From Paenibacillus sp. FSL H3-0469 (lineage in GTDB: Bacteria > Bacillota > Bacilli > Paenibacillales > Paenibacillaceae): 64,000 nucleotides of DNA. Below, one piece after another: positions 26,796-35,938 of this stretch. Location of the stretch: NCBI RefSeq assembly GCF_038051945.1, contig NZ_CP150302.1, positions 7,502,001-7,566,000 of the forward strand, read 5' to 3'. Numbering within the stretch: position 1 is the first letter of the stretch; every line of letters begins with the position of its first letter. The position numbers were made by a program, and so were the translations under genes. The notes beneath the pieces were generated by a model, which saw only the letters and a program-made list of their open reading frames with translations, did not search any database and had not been told where the DNA came from.

Positions 26796-27740
26796 GTGGA
26801 GGTTATTACTGAAGAGGGAACGGCAAAACGGTCCGGCAGCCCCGGGATAAGCAAGATGCGCAAGCAATCCTTTTACGACAATATTGCAGGGTATTTATTC
26901 ATTGCCCCCATGCTCATTCTGACCGTAACGCTGGTAATTATTCCGATTCTCCTATCCGGTGTGATCAGCTTCTCGAACTGGAACTTTGTATCCGGGCTGG
27001 ACGGGTTTCAATTTGTCGGTCTGGATAACTACAGCCGGCTGGTGCAGGATGAGTCCTTTCACCGCTCGCTCTACAACAACCTGATCATGATCGCCGTCGT
27101 TCCGGTTGCGATGTTCCTGGCGCTGGTACTGGCGGTGCTAATCAATAAGGCAACGTATTTCAAAACCTTTTTCAAAGTGATCTATTTTATGCCCTTCATC
27201 TCAAGCTTCGTGGCGATTGCCCTGCTCTGGAGAGTGCTCTATCACCCGAACAACGGTCCGATCAACGGCTTCCTCAGATCTATAGGGTTCGAGCATCCGC
27301 CTATGTGGCTGGCTGATCCCAAGTTTGCCCTGATCTCGGTCATGATTATTATGGTCTGGACTTCCCTCGGCTTCAATATGGTCATCTATCTGGCGGGCCT
27401 GCAGAATATCTCACGGGATTTGTATGAAGCCGCCGATGTGGACGGGGCCTCACCGCTCAGACAATTCTTCAGAATTACACTGCCGATGCTGTCGCCTACG
27501 TCCTTCTTCCTGCTTATCACAGGAGTTGTGGGGTCCTTCAAGGTCTTCGATCTGATTATGGTGTTAACCGGCGGCGGTCCGGCAGGCTCAACCTCAGTTA
27601 TTGTCTACTATCTGTACGAGGTGGCGTTCGTGAATCTGGAGTCGGGTTATGCTTCGGCGATGGGCATTATTCTGCTGATCCTCATCCTGCTGGTGACCTT
27701 GTTTCAATGGGTCGGACAAAAGAAATGGGTCAACTACTAG
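26796..27740 (+). CDS. ABC sugar permease, MalF/UgpA-like (beta-glucuronidase operon)
   Basis: This is the first membrane subunit of the second importer, 314 residues with six predicted helices. The EAA loop is LYEAADVDGASPLRQFFRITLPM. GTG at 26796 was chosen because AGAGGTGG lies about six bases upstream; a GTG at 26787 overlaps that ribosome binding site. It leads an operon of permease, permease, binding protein and GH2 enzyme, an order with the binding protein third. Confidence 0.92.
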   Translation: MEVITEEGTAKRSGSPGISKMRKQSFYDNIAGYLFIAPMLILTVTLVIIPILLSGVISFSNWNFVSGLDGFQFVGLDNYSRLVQDESFHRSLYNNLIMIAVVPVAMFLALVLAVLINKATYFKTFFKVIYFMPFISSFVAIALLWRVLYHPNNGPINGFLRSIGFEHPPMWLADPKFALISVMIIMVWTSLGFNMVIYLAGLQNISRDLYEAADVDGASPLRQFFRITLPMLSPTSFFLLITGVVGSFKVFDLIMVLTGGGPAGSTSVIVYYLYEVAFVNLESGYASAMGIILLILILLVTLFQWVGQKKWVNY

Positions 27741-27751
27741 GAGGTATACAC

Positions 27752-28582
27752 ATGCGATCGATCAAGCTTAACCGGGTTATTGTCACCGTCTTCATGGCGG
27801 TTGCGGGCATTCTGTTCATTATGCCATTCTTATGGATGCTCTCTGCTTCCTTCAAGCCTGAGCTGGATGTTATGAAATATCCGATAGAGTGGATTCCGGC
27901 GAAATGGAATGCGGTGGAGAACTATAAGCAGGTCTGGGCGGGTGCCGTGCCGTTCACACTCTATTACTGGAATACGACGAAGGTTACCCTGATGTCTACA
28001 GCGCTGTCGCTGATTATCTCCGCTATGGCGGCTTACGGCTTCTCCAAAATCATTTTTAAAGGGCGGGATATTCTCTTCCTGGTTGTCCTGGCCACCTTCA
28101 TGATTCCAACGCAGGCCATTCTGGTTCCGCAGTTCATTATGTACCGCTGGCTTGGACTGTTCGACAGCCATTTCGGGCTGGTGCTGCTTGCTGCCTCCGG
28201 GGTGCTGGGAACCTTCCTGCTGAGACAGTTCTTCCTTGGAATCCATGATGAAATTATTGAATCGGCGCGGATTGATGCTGCGGGCCACTGGACGATCTTC
28301 ATGCGGATTGCCATGCCACTGGTGCAGCCAGCCCTTGCTACCTATATGATTCTCCGTTTTATCTGGACCTGGAATGATTACCAGAATCCGCTGATCTTCC
28401 TTCGTTCCGATTCATTGTTTACCCTGCAGCTGGGCATCCGGAAATTCGCTGATTTCAGCGGCGAGTTCTACTCCTTGATGATGGCAGGCGCTGTATCGGC
28501 CATTCTGCCGTTGTTAATTATTTTCATGGTCGGCCAGAAGCAGGTGATTGAGGGAGTTGCGATGGGCAGTGTCAAAGGCTAG
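27752..28582 (+). CDS. ABC sugar permease, MalG/UgpE-like (beta-glucuronidase operon)
   Basis: This is the second membrane subunit, 276 residues. The EAA-like loop reads IIESARIDAAGHWTIFMRIAMPL, and the C-terminus VIEGVAMGSVKG is typical of the family. ATG at 27752 follows CTAGGAGGT 11 bases after the previous stop. No ATPase gene is present in the operon. Confidence 0.93.
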   Translation: MRSIKLNRVIVTVFMAVAGILFIMPFLWMLSASFKPELDVMKYPIEWIPAKWNAVENYKQVWAGAVPFTLYYWNTTKVTLMSTALSLIISAMAAYGFSKIIFKGRDILFLVVLATFMIPTQAILVPQFIMYRWLGLFDSHFGLVLLAASGVLGTFLLRQFFLGIHDEIIESARIDAAGHWTIFMRIAMPLVQPALATYMILRFIWTWNDYQNPLIFLRSDSLFTLQLGIRKFADFSGEFYSLMMAGAVSAILPLLIIFMVGQKQVIEGVAMGSVKG

Positions 28583-28609
28583 ACTAATTACATTACAGGG
28601 GGCCAAATC

Positions 28610-29959
28610 ATGTCAAAAGTAAAACGCAATCTATTCATCGCCGTACCGCTGTTATCCCTGCTGGTATCCGGTTGCGGAGGCGCCGGCAATGCAGAGAAGG
28701 AGCCGGCGGCAACGGGTGCCGGAACAGGTGCAGAACAAGCGGTAACCATTAAGCTGAGCAACTGGTATGCCAAAAAAATGGACAACTGGGATGTCGTGAT
28801 TGCCGAGTTTGAGAAGCAGCATCCGAACATCAAGGTGGAATTCGCCTCTGCCGAGGACAACAATTCCAATGAATATTATAAGAAGCTCGATCTCGCAGTC
28901 GCGGGCGGCGATGATCTGGATATTATCATGTTCAGTAACATGACCTTCCTGTCCCAGCGGGCGGGGCTTGGCATGATCCAGCCGCTGGATGAGTATCTGG
29001 CTAAGGACGGCATTAATTTCAAGGATGAATACACCGCCGATACCAGCATTGACGGCAAGGTCTATGGCCTGCCCGGCAAGTCCTCCCAGGGTCTGGTGAT
29101 TATCAACGAGGATCATCTGAAGGAGGCGGGACTTGAGCTGCCTAAGGACTGGACCTGGGATCAGTACATGGATTACGCCAAGGCGATGACGAAGAAAACG
29201 GGCGATAAAACCCGGTACGGAACCTACTTCCACAGTTGGATTCAATATGGCTACGTAGTGCAGAACTTCGGCCAGCCGGTGAATGCCAATCTGACTACCG
29301 ATGACGGCAAGACCGCCAATATCGACAATCCGTTCATGCGCAAATCGCTTGAGCTGCGGCTTCGGGGAGAAACGGAAGGCTCCGCAACCCCGTACTCCGA
29401 GGTGGTCAGCCAGAAGCTGAACTACAGACCGCAATATTTCAACCAGGACACCAGTATGCTTGTTACGGGCACCTTCCTGATCCCGGAGACTGGCGGAACG
29501 GATACCATTCCGGCTACCTTCAAGACCGTGTTCGCTCCGCTGCCGAAGATGAAGATCGAAGATCCGATGTCCTCGAACGTGAGCGGGGATGTCCTGAGCA
29601 TCTACAGCAAGTCCAAGCATAAAGACGAAGCCTACACCTTTATCCGCTGGTTCTCCACTGAAGGGATTGTGCTGCAAGGGAAGAATATCCCGTCCTGGAA
29701 AAAAGCTGACTTGAAAGATGTGGTGGACCGGATTATCGCAGGCAGCAAGACCCCGGAAATGATCGACAAGGCTTCGCTGCTCTATGTTCTGGAGAATACT
29801 ATACCGACTACGGCAGCTACAGCGGTGCCTTATCACGCTGAACTGGAAAAGGTACTCCTGGAGGAATTCGATAAAATGATGCTGTCAGGTCAAAGCATTG
29901 ATGATACCATTCAGCACGCACAGACCAAAATACAGAAGATTATCGATTCCAAATCCTAA
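28610..29959 (+). CDS. Family 1 sugar-binding lipoprotein (beta-glucuronidase operon)
   Basis: This 449-residue lipoprotein has lipobox LLVSGC with Cys near residue 22. The mature fold shows VIAEFEKQHPNIKVEFASAED and an aromatic DWTWDQYMDYAKAM segment. It delivers substrate to the two permeases upstream in the operon. The next gene is a cytoplasmic beta-glucuronidase, so the ligand is probably a glucuronide or a glucuronic-acid-bearing xylo-oligosaccharide; this is an inference from context. Confidence 0.92.
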   Translation: MSKVKRNLFIAVPLLSLLVSGCGGAGNAEKEPAATGAGTGAEQAVTIKLSNWYAKKMDNWDVVIAEFEKQHPNIKVEFASAEDNNSNEYYKKLDLAVAGGDDLDIIMFSNMTFLSQRAGLGMIQPLDEYLAKDGINFKDEYTADTSIDGKVYGLPGKSSQGLVIINEDHLKEAGLELPKDWTWDQYMDYAKAMTKKTGDKTRYGTYFHSWIQYGYVVQNFGQPVNANLTTDDGKTANIDNPFMRKSLELRLRGETEGSATPYSEVVSQKLNYRPQYFNQDTSMLVTGTFLIPETGGTDTIPATFKTVFAPLPKMKIEDPMSSNVSGDVLSIYSKSKHKDEAYTFIRWFSTEGIVLQGKNIPSWKKADLKDVVDRIIAGSKTPEMIDKASLLYVLENTIPTTAATAVPYHAELEKVLLEEFDKMMLSGQSIDDTIQHAQTKIQKIIDSKS

Positions 29960-29995
29960 GAAGCAGATATCACAGAGTAGATAGGAGTGCTAACC

Positions 29996-31807
29996 GTGCT
30001 GTATCCAATAATGACGGAAACCCGCAGTTTGTACGATCTGGGCGGGGTATGGAATTTCAAGCTGGACGATGGCTCCGGCTGGGAGGAGAACTGGCAGGCC
30101 TCCAAGCTGACAGATACAATCCCTATGGCGGTACCTTCGGCTTATAATGATCTGGGCGTAAGCCCGGAGATTCGTAATCATGTCGGCTGGGTGTGGTATG
30201 AGCGGGAGCTGACGCTCCCTTCGAGCATCCTGAATGAGCGGCTGGTGTTGCGCTTCGGCTCGGCCACCCATAAGGCCAAGGTATATATCAATGGAAGCTT
30301 GGTCATGGAGCATGCCGGCGGATTCCTGCCCTTCGAGGGCGTGATTAACGGCTATATCCGGCCTGGAACGAACCGGTTGACCGTAGCTGTTCATAACGTC
30401 GTGGATTACACCACATTGCCTGTTGGCCTGTACACGGAGACCGAAGGCCCGGACGGGAAGAGGAAGGCGAAGAACCAGCCGAACTTCGATTTCTTCAACT
30501 TTGCCGGACTCCAGCGGCCGGTGAGAATCTACTCTACGCCGCGAACCTTCGTTCAAGATGTCACTGTCCTAACCGATTACAAGGAGGAGCTGGAGAAGGG
30601 GAAGCAGGGAACCGTCCGCTATAAAGTGGACATTAGCGGTGAAGCCGATATCCGGGTTACGGTGCTGGATGAGGAAGGGGTTGCCGTCTGCTCCGCCACG
30701 GAATCCTCCGGGGTGCTGGATATTCCCTACGTCAGGTTATGGCAGCCGCTGAATGCCTACCTGTATACCTTGAAGATTGAGCTGCTGCAATCGGGCCAAC
30801 TAGTGGATGTATACGAGCTGCCGTTCGGTGTGCGGACGGTAGAAGTGAAGGACGGGCAATTCCTGATTAATGGCGAGCCCTTCTACTTCAAGGGCTACGG
30901 CAGACATGAGGATACTCCGTTCCATGGACGGGGCCTGGATGAAGCGGCGAACATTATGGATTTCAATCTGATGAAATGGTCCGGGGCCAACTCCTTCCGC
31001 ACGGCCCATTATCCTTACGCCGAGGAAGTGATGCGGCTGGCCGACCGTGAAGGCTTCGTCGTGATCAATGAGACCCCGGCAGTGGGCCTGGACCTTAATT
31101 TCCTCGTGATGTTCTCAGGGGGTTCGAAGAAGGATACCTGGGCAGAGGTCCAGACCTTCGGACATCACCAGCAGGTGATCCGGGAGCTGATCAACCGGGA
31201 TAAGAACCATGCCTGTGTGGTGATGTGGAATGTTGCGAACGAACCGGCCTCTTATGAGGATGGGGCGTACGAATACTTCAAGCCGCTGATCGAGCAGCTG
31301 CGGGAGGAAGATCCGCAGCACCGTCCGGTTACGCTGGTGACGCATATTGAGGCTTCACCGGCAAATGATAGGATCTCTGAGCTGATCGATGTGCTGGCCT
31401 TCAACCGGTATTACGGCTGGTATGTGGACGGGGGAGACCTGGAGTCTGCGAAGGTTAAGCTGCGGATGGAGTTGGAAGCGTGGAGCCAGCGGTGCCCCGG
31501 CAAGCCGATGATGATGACCGAATACGGAACCGATACCGTGGCCGGACTGCATGATGTGGAGCCGATCATGTTCACGGAAGAATATCAGGTGGCGTTCTAC
31601 CGGGCGAATCATGAAGTCTTCGATGAGTTCCGGGAGTTTGTGGGCGAGCAGGTCTGGAATTTCGCCGACTTTGCCACCAGCCAGGGCATCATCCGCGTAC
31701 AGGGGAACAAGAAGGGCATCTTCACCCGTGACCGCAAGCCCAAGGCGGCAGCCCACGAGCTGCGCCGCAGATGGACGGCGATACCGGATTTTGGCTATAA
31801 GAAGTGA
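29996..31807 (+). CDS. uidA: GH2 beta-glucuronidase
   Basis: The enzyme hydrolyses beta-D-glucuronides to glucuronic acid in the cytoplasm; there is no signal peptide. It has 603 residues: jelly-roll, Ig-like and TIM-barrel domains in the GH2 order. Acid/base is E416 in NVANEP and nucleophile E509 in MMTEYG, close to E413 and E504 of Escherichia coli GusA. The glucuronate-recognising N-x-K motif is kept as N571-K572-K573 within [14 protein letters not shown], so this is a true glucuronidase rather than a galactosidase. GTG at 29996 has AGGAG eight bases upstream; a GTG at 29987 overlaps that site. It closes the importer operon. Confidence 0.95.
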   Translation: MLYPIMTETRSLYDLGGVWNFKLDDGSGWEENWQASKLTDTIPMAVPSAYNDLGVSPEIRNHVGWVWYERELTLPSSILNERLVLRFGSATHKAKVYINGSLVMEHAGGFLPFEGVINGYIRPGTNRLTVAVHNVVDYTTLPVGLYTETEGPDGKRKAKNQPNFDFFNFAGLQRPVRIYSTPRTFVQDVTVLTDYKEELEKGKQGTVRYKVDISGEADIRVTVLDEEGVAVCSATESSGVLDIPYVRLWQPLNAYLYTLKIELLQSGQLVDVYELPFGVRTVEVKDGQFLINGEPFYFKGYGRHEDTPFHGRGLDEAANIMDFNLMKWSGANSFRTAHYPYAEEVMRLADREGFVVINETPAVGLDLNFLVMFSGGSKKDTWAEVQTFGHHQQVIRELINRDKNHACVVMWNVANEPASYEDGAYEYFKPLIEQLREEDPQHRPVTLVTHIEASPANDRISELIDVLAFNRYYGWYVDGGDLESAKVKLRMELEAWSQRCPGKPMMMTEYGTDTVAGLHDVEPIMFTEEYQVAFYRANHEVFDEFREFVGEQVWNFADFATSQGIIRVQGNKKGIFTRDRKPKAAAHELRRRWTAIPDFGYKK

Positions 31808-31832
31808 AATGAACTTTCGGTTGCAGCGCAAG

Positions 31833-31872
31833 CTTGCAAACCTGCAAGCCTGCAAGTTTGCAAACTTGCAAG
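31833..31872. repeat. Five tandem YTGCAARY octamers
   Basis: Directly after the glucuronidase stop lie TTGCAAAC, CTGCAAGC, CTGCAAGT, TTGCAAAC and TTGCAAG in register. The octamers are partly self-complementary, so the block can also fold on itself. Confidence 0.85.
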
Positions 31873-31885
31873 TCTCCAACCCTTC

Positions 31886-31916
31886 AAGCCTCCCGTTATG
31901 GGAGGCTTGTTTTTTT
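31886..31916 (+). terminator. Terminator of the beta-glucuronidase operon
   Basis: AAGCCTCCC-GTTAT-GGGAGGCTT is a perfect nine-base stem followed by GTTTTTTT. Confidence 0.93.
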
Positions 31917-31979
31917 ACAACAACCCCCGGCTCGGCTGGGGGGCCTTGATGATTCGTGGCAAGAGGGAAGGGCGGACGG

Positions 31980-32115
31980 AGTTGGAAAAAAGGCATTTAA
32001 TTTTGCCGTAATCGAGGGTTATAGGGAAGCAGTTGGAAGAAGTACACTTAATTCCTGGAATCCGATGGATTTAGCAGAAGTTGGGCTGAGTAAGCTGCAT
32101 TTTTCCAACTAATTA
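31980..32115. repeat. Degenerate AGTTGGA...ACTT repeat tract, about 50-bp period
   Basis: AGTTGG motifs occur at 31980, 32030 and 32079 (intervals 50 and 49). The last is closed by CCAACT near 32106, making an AGTTGG/CCAACT inverted repeat. Between 32116 and the AraC gene at 32283 there is only a lone TTTCCACTT and no gene. Confidence 0.7.
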
Positions 32116-32282
32116 GTTCACGTAGCCCTTTACCGTCATATTAAATGTACAATTTCCACTTCTATAAGTCCGCCATCATGAGTCAGACGCTGTAGCCCCC
32201 CCACCCCCTAATGATCCAGTCCCGCCTTCCGCAGACACTGCGCCTTCCCGCTCCACTTCCCGCGAACATTCTACATTCTGTT

Positions 32283-33125
32283 TTATTCCTGCTTGGCATA
32301 TCTGCCCGGGGACATGCCGGCCACTTTGGTGAAGCTGCGGATGAAATTGGCGTAATCGCTGAAGCCAGATTGATAGCAGGCCTCGGTGATGCTAAACCCT
32401 TCGCGGAGGCAGGCCTTGGCTAATGAAATCCGGCGGTCCAGTATGTAGGAACGTAGCGTCAGGCCTGTGTGCTGTTTGAACTGGCGGCTGATATAGGTGC
32501 TGTTCAAATGAAAGGTGCTGCTAAGCTGCTCAAGCGTGAGGGTCTGGCCCAGATGGGCATCAATATACTCCATGGTCCTGCGGACCAGCTCCGGCATGAT
32601 ATCCGCAGGAACGATGCTTGTTCTATGAAACACGGTGTTGGTCAGCACCAATAATTGAGCAAGCATGCTGTTGGCGAGGATATCTGCCCCATACGCATCG
32701 GATGAGAGGGCCTTCTCCAGATCACCGGTCAACCGGAGAACCTGCTGAAGCTCGGCTTCCTCCAGATGAACGATGTTGCCCTTTCCCTTCGGGCGGTAGT
32801 CGAAGCACCAGGATAGCGGGGTAGCCGGAGTAGACAGGCGGTGCAGATAAGATTTTTGGAGATTGATCGTAATCCGTTCATATTCCGATTCATCCTGGCT
32901 GAAGGAACGATGCATCTCTTCCGGGTTCAGTACAAGCAGATCTCCGCGCTGCAGGTGGTAGCAGCTGTTCTCAATATAGAACTTGACGTTGCCGCGCAGA
33001 AATAAGTACAGCTCATACGCTTCATGGCGGTGATAGAAGGTTCCCATATTATAGGTGGTTGTCCTGTGCAGGTAGAGGTAATCTTTATGGATAGGGTCAT
33101 AGCGAAGCTCAAATGGCTCGTTCAT
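32283..33125 (-). CDS. AraC-family regulator with cupin sensor domain
   Basis: The 280-residue transcription factor has an N-terminal cupin-type ligand domain with YHRHEAYELYLFLRG and PEEMH motifs, and a C-terminal AraC double helix-turn-helix (about 180-278) with LNSTYISRQFKQHTGLTL and CYQSGFSDYANFIRSFTKVAGMSPGRY. ATG at 33125 follows GGAGGTTACCC; an earlier in-frame start lacks a ribosome binding site. It is divergent from the unrecognised enzyme gene at 33275, its probable target. It is a clear paralogue of the regulator at 35939. Confidence 0.93.
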   Translation of the reverse strand: MNEPFELRYDPIHKDYLYLHRTTTYNMGTFYHRHEAYELYLFLRGNVKFYIENSCYHLQRGDLLVLNPEEMHRSFSQDESEYERITINLQKSYLHRLSTPATPLSWCFDYRPKGKGNIVHLEEAELQQVLRLTGDLEKALSSDAYGADILANSMLAQLLVLTNTVFHRTSIVPADIMPELVRRTMEYIDAHLGQTLTLEQLSSTFHLNSTYISRQFKQHTGLTLRSYILDRRISLAKACLREGFSITEACYQSGFSDYANFIRSFTKVAGMSPGRYAKQE

Positions 33126-33274
33126 GGGTAACCTCCGGATCATTTTGCGCAATAATAACAGCGGAACCTGCAATGATTCTTCTCTGGAACTACTTTAAAA
33201 TGACATTATCCTAGCATGCAGGAATAGGATTTGCAACCCTTTTATCGTATTACAACAGACTGGAGGACAGGATA

Positions 33275-35251
33275 GTGGAACTGATTATAACGGCAAGAAG
33301 CAAGACTCAGGAAGGTTCTGAGTATACCAGACTTAACGGGCATGGACTACATGCATCCGTAGAGATAACAGGCGGGGCAGGCAGTGCGCGGCAGCCTTTT
33401 CAGGCTCATGTACAGATTACGAATCGGAACAGCACGCCTTGGTCAGGCGTCATTCACGTGGAGCTGCCGTTTGCCAAGAAGGATCCGCGTTTTTTTCTTC
33501 CCGCAGTTATGTATGGCCGTAACCGGGGAGAAGCTCCGCAGAATGTCCCGAACGAATTCCCAAGATTAAGGGAGGGCCAGCCCGCGCGTCCTTCTTCTTC
33601 CTGGTGGATGGTGCGCAGCGACCGGCTGTCGCACCCTGCAGCGCTTGTATATGACACGGGCAAAGTGTACGGATTATGCGCCAGCCCTTATTTTATATAC
33701 AAGGAGGGAGAGAAGCTCCAGTGGAAGCCTGGGCTAAATGGGGAGTTCTTGCAGTATGGCGGCTTCACCTGCTCGCTTGCCAAGGGGACGGTCGGGTATA
33801 CGCTGGGGTATGAGAATGCTCCGCTTCTGTTCATCAAATCGCATCTCGTCAAGGAGCGGGCACCGCTGGAGGAGAACTGCTTCGAGCTGGCGGCTTCGGA
33901 ATCTGTAGAGTTCACATTGGATCTGTATGCGTATGCGGCCGGGTCTGAGCTGGGCATCCATGCTGCACTGGAAGAGATCTATTCCCGCTATCATCAGCCA
34001 CCAAGATCCGGCAGTGATAGGCGGACCGCTGTAGCCGATCTATCGAAGGCAATCTATCAATATGCGTGGCTGCCTGAGGACCGGAGCTATACAACTTTTG
34101 TCTATGAGGATAAGGAGACAGGCGGGTACCGGTACAACAAAATCATCTCCACCAGTTGGACAAACGGACTGACTGTAGCCACTCCTATGCTGATGGCTGC
34201 GCTGCGGCTGGGAGATGAGACTATGCGCGGGCAGGCCCTCTCCTGCATTGAGAATATTATCGCGAACTCTCTGAACCCGGCTTCCGGTCTCCCTTACGAG
34301 GCCTATCAGGACGGGAAATGGAGCATTCACGGCTGGTGGTTTGACGGGATGCGCACGCCGGGACATTCCGCTTATCTGTGCGGACAGGCCTTATTCTATA
34401 TTATGAAGGCCTATGAATATGAGAAAAGGCTCAATCATGTCATCCACGAGGACTGGGTGGACTTCGTGCGCAAGATTCTCCCTGTACTGGAGAGAAGCCG
34501 GAATTCGGACGGTGAGTATCCTACGATTCTCTCCGAGAGAACCGGTGCCGGGCTTGAATACGATTCCTTCAGCGGGACCTGGATCATGGCTGCAATAGCT
34601 TACTATAGCTGGCTAACCGGAAACCGGTCGCATCTGGACAGCCTGAAGCGCAGCGAGCGGCATTATTACGAGACCTATGTAAGACGGCTGGAATGCTATG
34701 GTGGGCCGCTTGACACGGATAAAGCGATAGATTCTGAAGGGATTCTGGCGTATATCCGGGCGGTCCGGTATCTGCATGCCCTTACCGGGGATGAGCTGTA
34801 TCTTGATCATATGAGAGATGCCCTTGCTTACGAATTCACCTTCAAATTCGCCTATAATTCTCCGGTGAAAGTGCCGCCGCTGAGCACGGTGGGCTGGTCC
34901 AGCTCCGGGGGGAGCGTGACCTCAGTCGCCAATCCGCATATTCATCCCATGTCGAGCAGCGTGGTCGATGAGCTGTATTATTATGTGAAGCAGCGTGAAG
35001 ATCCGTATGTGAAGCAGCGGATGCTGGATACCGTGGGCTGGGGCTGTCAGACCTACAACAGATATGACCGGGAGTTCGATCATGGCTTGACGGGCTGGAT
35101 GTCCGAGCGCTTTTGTCATTCCGAGGGTCTGGTGACCGAGACCTACAGTGACGGCTCACCGGCCAGCACCTGGTTCTGTCTGATGCCCTGGGCCAGCAGC
35201 AGTATTATTGAAGGTCTGGTTGGCGATTACTGGGAGGCGGACAGCAAGTAG
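33275..35251 (+). CDS. Unrecognised 658-residue protein, probable (alpha/alpha)6-barrel carbohydrate-active enzyme
   Basis: I do not recognise the family. There is no signal peptide, so it is cytoplasmic. The first 240 residues look beta-rich. From about 260 the sequence is helical with repeating patterns (TPMLMAALRLGDETMRGQAL, HSAYLCGQALFYIMKAYEYE, GILAYIRAVRYLHALTGDELYL) like (alpha/alpha)6 toroid glycosidases or polysaccharide lyases. Aromatic and acidic clusters (GWWFDGMRTPGHS, SGTWIMAAIAYYSW, ERFCHSEGLVTETYSDG) could form an active site. GTG start with TGGAGGACAG upstream. Its position between a cupin-AraC regulator and the glucuronidase operon suggests sugar or uronate processing; this is inference. 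Confidence 0.75.
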   Translation: MELIITARSKTQEGSEYTRLNGHGLHASVEITGGAGSARQPFQAHVQITNRNSTPWSGVIHVELPFAKKDPRFFLPAVMYGRNRGEAPQNVPNEFPRLREGQPARPSSSWWMVRSDRLSHPAALVYDTGKVYGLCASPYFIYKEGEKLQWKPGLNGEFLQYGGFTCSLAKGTVGYTLGYENAPLLFIKSHLVKERAPLEENCFELAASESVEFTLDLYAYAAGSELGIHAALEEIYSRYHQPPRSGSDRRTAVADLSKAIYQYAWLPEDRSYTTFVYEDKETGGYRYNKIISTSWTNGLTVATPMLMAALRLGDETMRGQALSCIENIIANSLNPASGLPYEAYQDGKWSIHGWWFDGMRTPGHSAYLCGQALFYIMKAYEYEKRLNHVIHEDWVDFVRKILPVLERSRNSDGEYPTILSERTGAGLEYDSFSGTWIMAAIAYYSWLTGNRSHLDSLKRSERHYYETYVRRLECYGGPLDTDKAIDSEGILAYIRAVRYLHALTGDELYLDHMRDALAYEFTFKFAYNSPVKVPPLSTVGWSSSGGSVTSVANPHIHPMSSSVVDELYYYVKQREDPYVKQRMLDTVGWGCQTYNRYDREFDHGLTGWMSERFCHSEGLVTETYSDGSPASTWFCLMPWASSSIIEGLVGDYWEADSK

Positions 35252-35290
35252 CGCTATTAATTCTCAATGTTGATATTCTGCCAAAAATAT

Positions 35291-35312
35291 AACCGCCCTG
35301 CAGAGGGCGGTT
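35291..35312. terminator. Bidirectional terminator
   Basis: AACCGCCCT-GCAG-AGGGCGGTT is a perfect nine-base stem between convergent genes, flanked by AAAAATAT on one side and AATTAATT on the other. Confidence 0.75.
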
Positions 35313-35318
35313 AATTAA

Positions 35319-35819
35319 TTAAGCTGTCGTAAATTTCATACCAGCCGTCTGCACTACATTTCCTTGAATTTCAGTGGAACCATCTTCTACGAATACCGGA
35401 ATTTCAAGTGCTGATATCAACTTAGTCCAGAACTTAACAGCTTTTACATTCGATTTGAACATCCCCACCTCGTAGCGGCCAGAATACAGTTTGAAGATTT
35501 GCATGACAGCATCTTTGGCTATATTCGTGCCTCTGTATTTGGGCAATATAAACAGCTCCTGCACTGAATAGTCCACTCCCTTTGCAACATAAGGAGGGGA
35601 GGTAACCAGAATAAACCCAACGATTTTGTCATCAAACTTGATAAAGTAAGGATATAACCGTTCATCCCTATAATACGGCGAGATATCTTCCATTTCGAAT
35701 GTACCTTCTGCTCCAATATCCTCCTGAGAGTAAGCAGAAAGCTCATAGAGATAATAATTAAATAAGTTTTCAAATTGTTCTTTGTTTGTACCTGTTATTT
35801 GTTGAATTGTCGCTTTCAT
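35319..35819 (-). CDS. GNAT-family N-acetyltransferase
   Basis: This is a predicted acetyl-CoA-dependent acetyltransferase of 166 residues. The GNAT beta-strand/pyrophosphate-loop region is VQELFILPKYRGTNIAKDAV, followed by FKSNVKAVKFW. ATG at 35819 was chosen because GGGGG lies about nine bases upstream; an ATG at 35834 is also in frame. The gene is visibly AT-richer than its neighbours, hinting at transfer, and has no evident link to sugar metabolism. The substrate is unknown. Confidence 0.85.
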   Translation of the reverse strand: MKATIQQITGTNKEQFENLFNYYLYELSAYSQEDIGAEGTFEMEDISPYYRDERLYPYFIKFDDKIVGFILVTSPPYVAKGVDYSVQELFILPKYRGTNIAKDAVMQIFKLYSGRYEVGMFKSNVKAVKFWTKLISALEIPVFVEDGSTEIQGNVVQTAGMKFTTA

Positions 35820-35938
35820 CTTATTAACCCCCATATTTTCTCAGTACCCTAACGATAGAGTATCACACATTACGTCGAACGTAAGGTGAGAAGACAGCTA
35901 TAATTAACGTTACCTTTTTCAAAAGAATGCCCGGGCAC

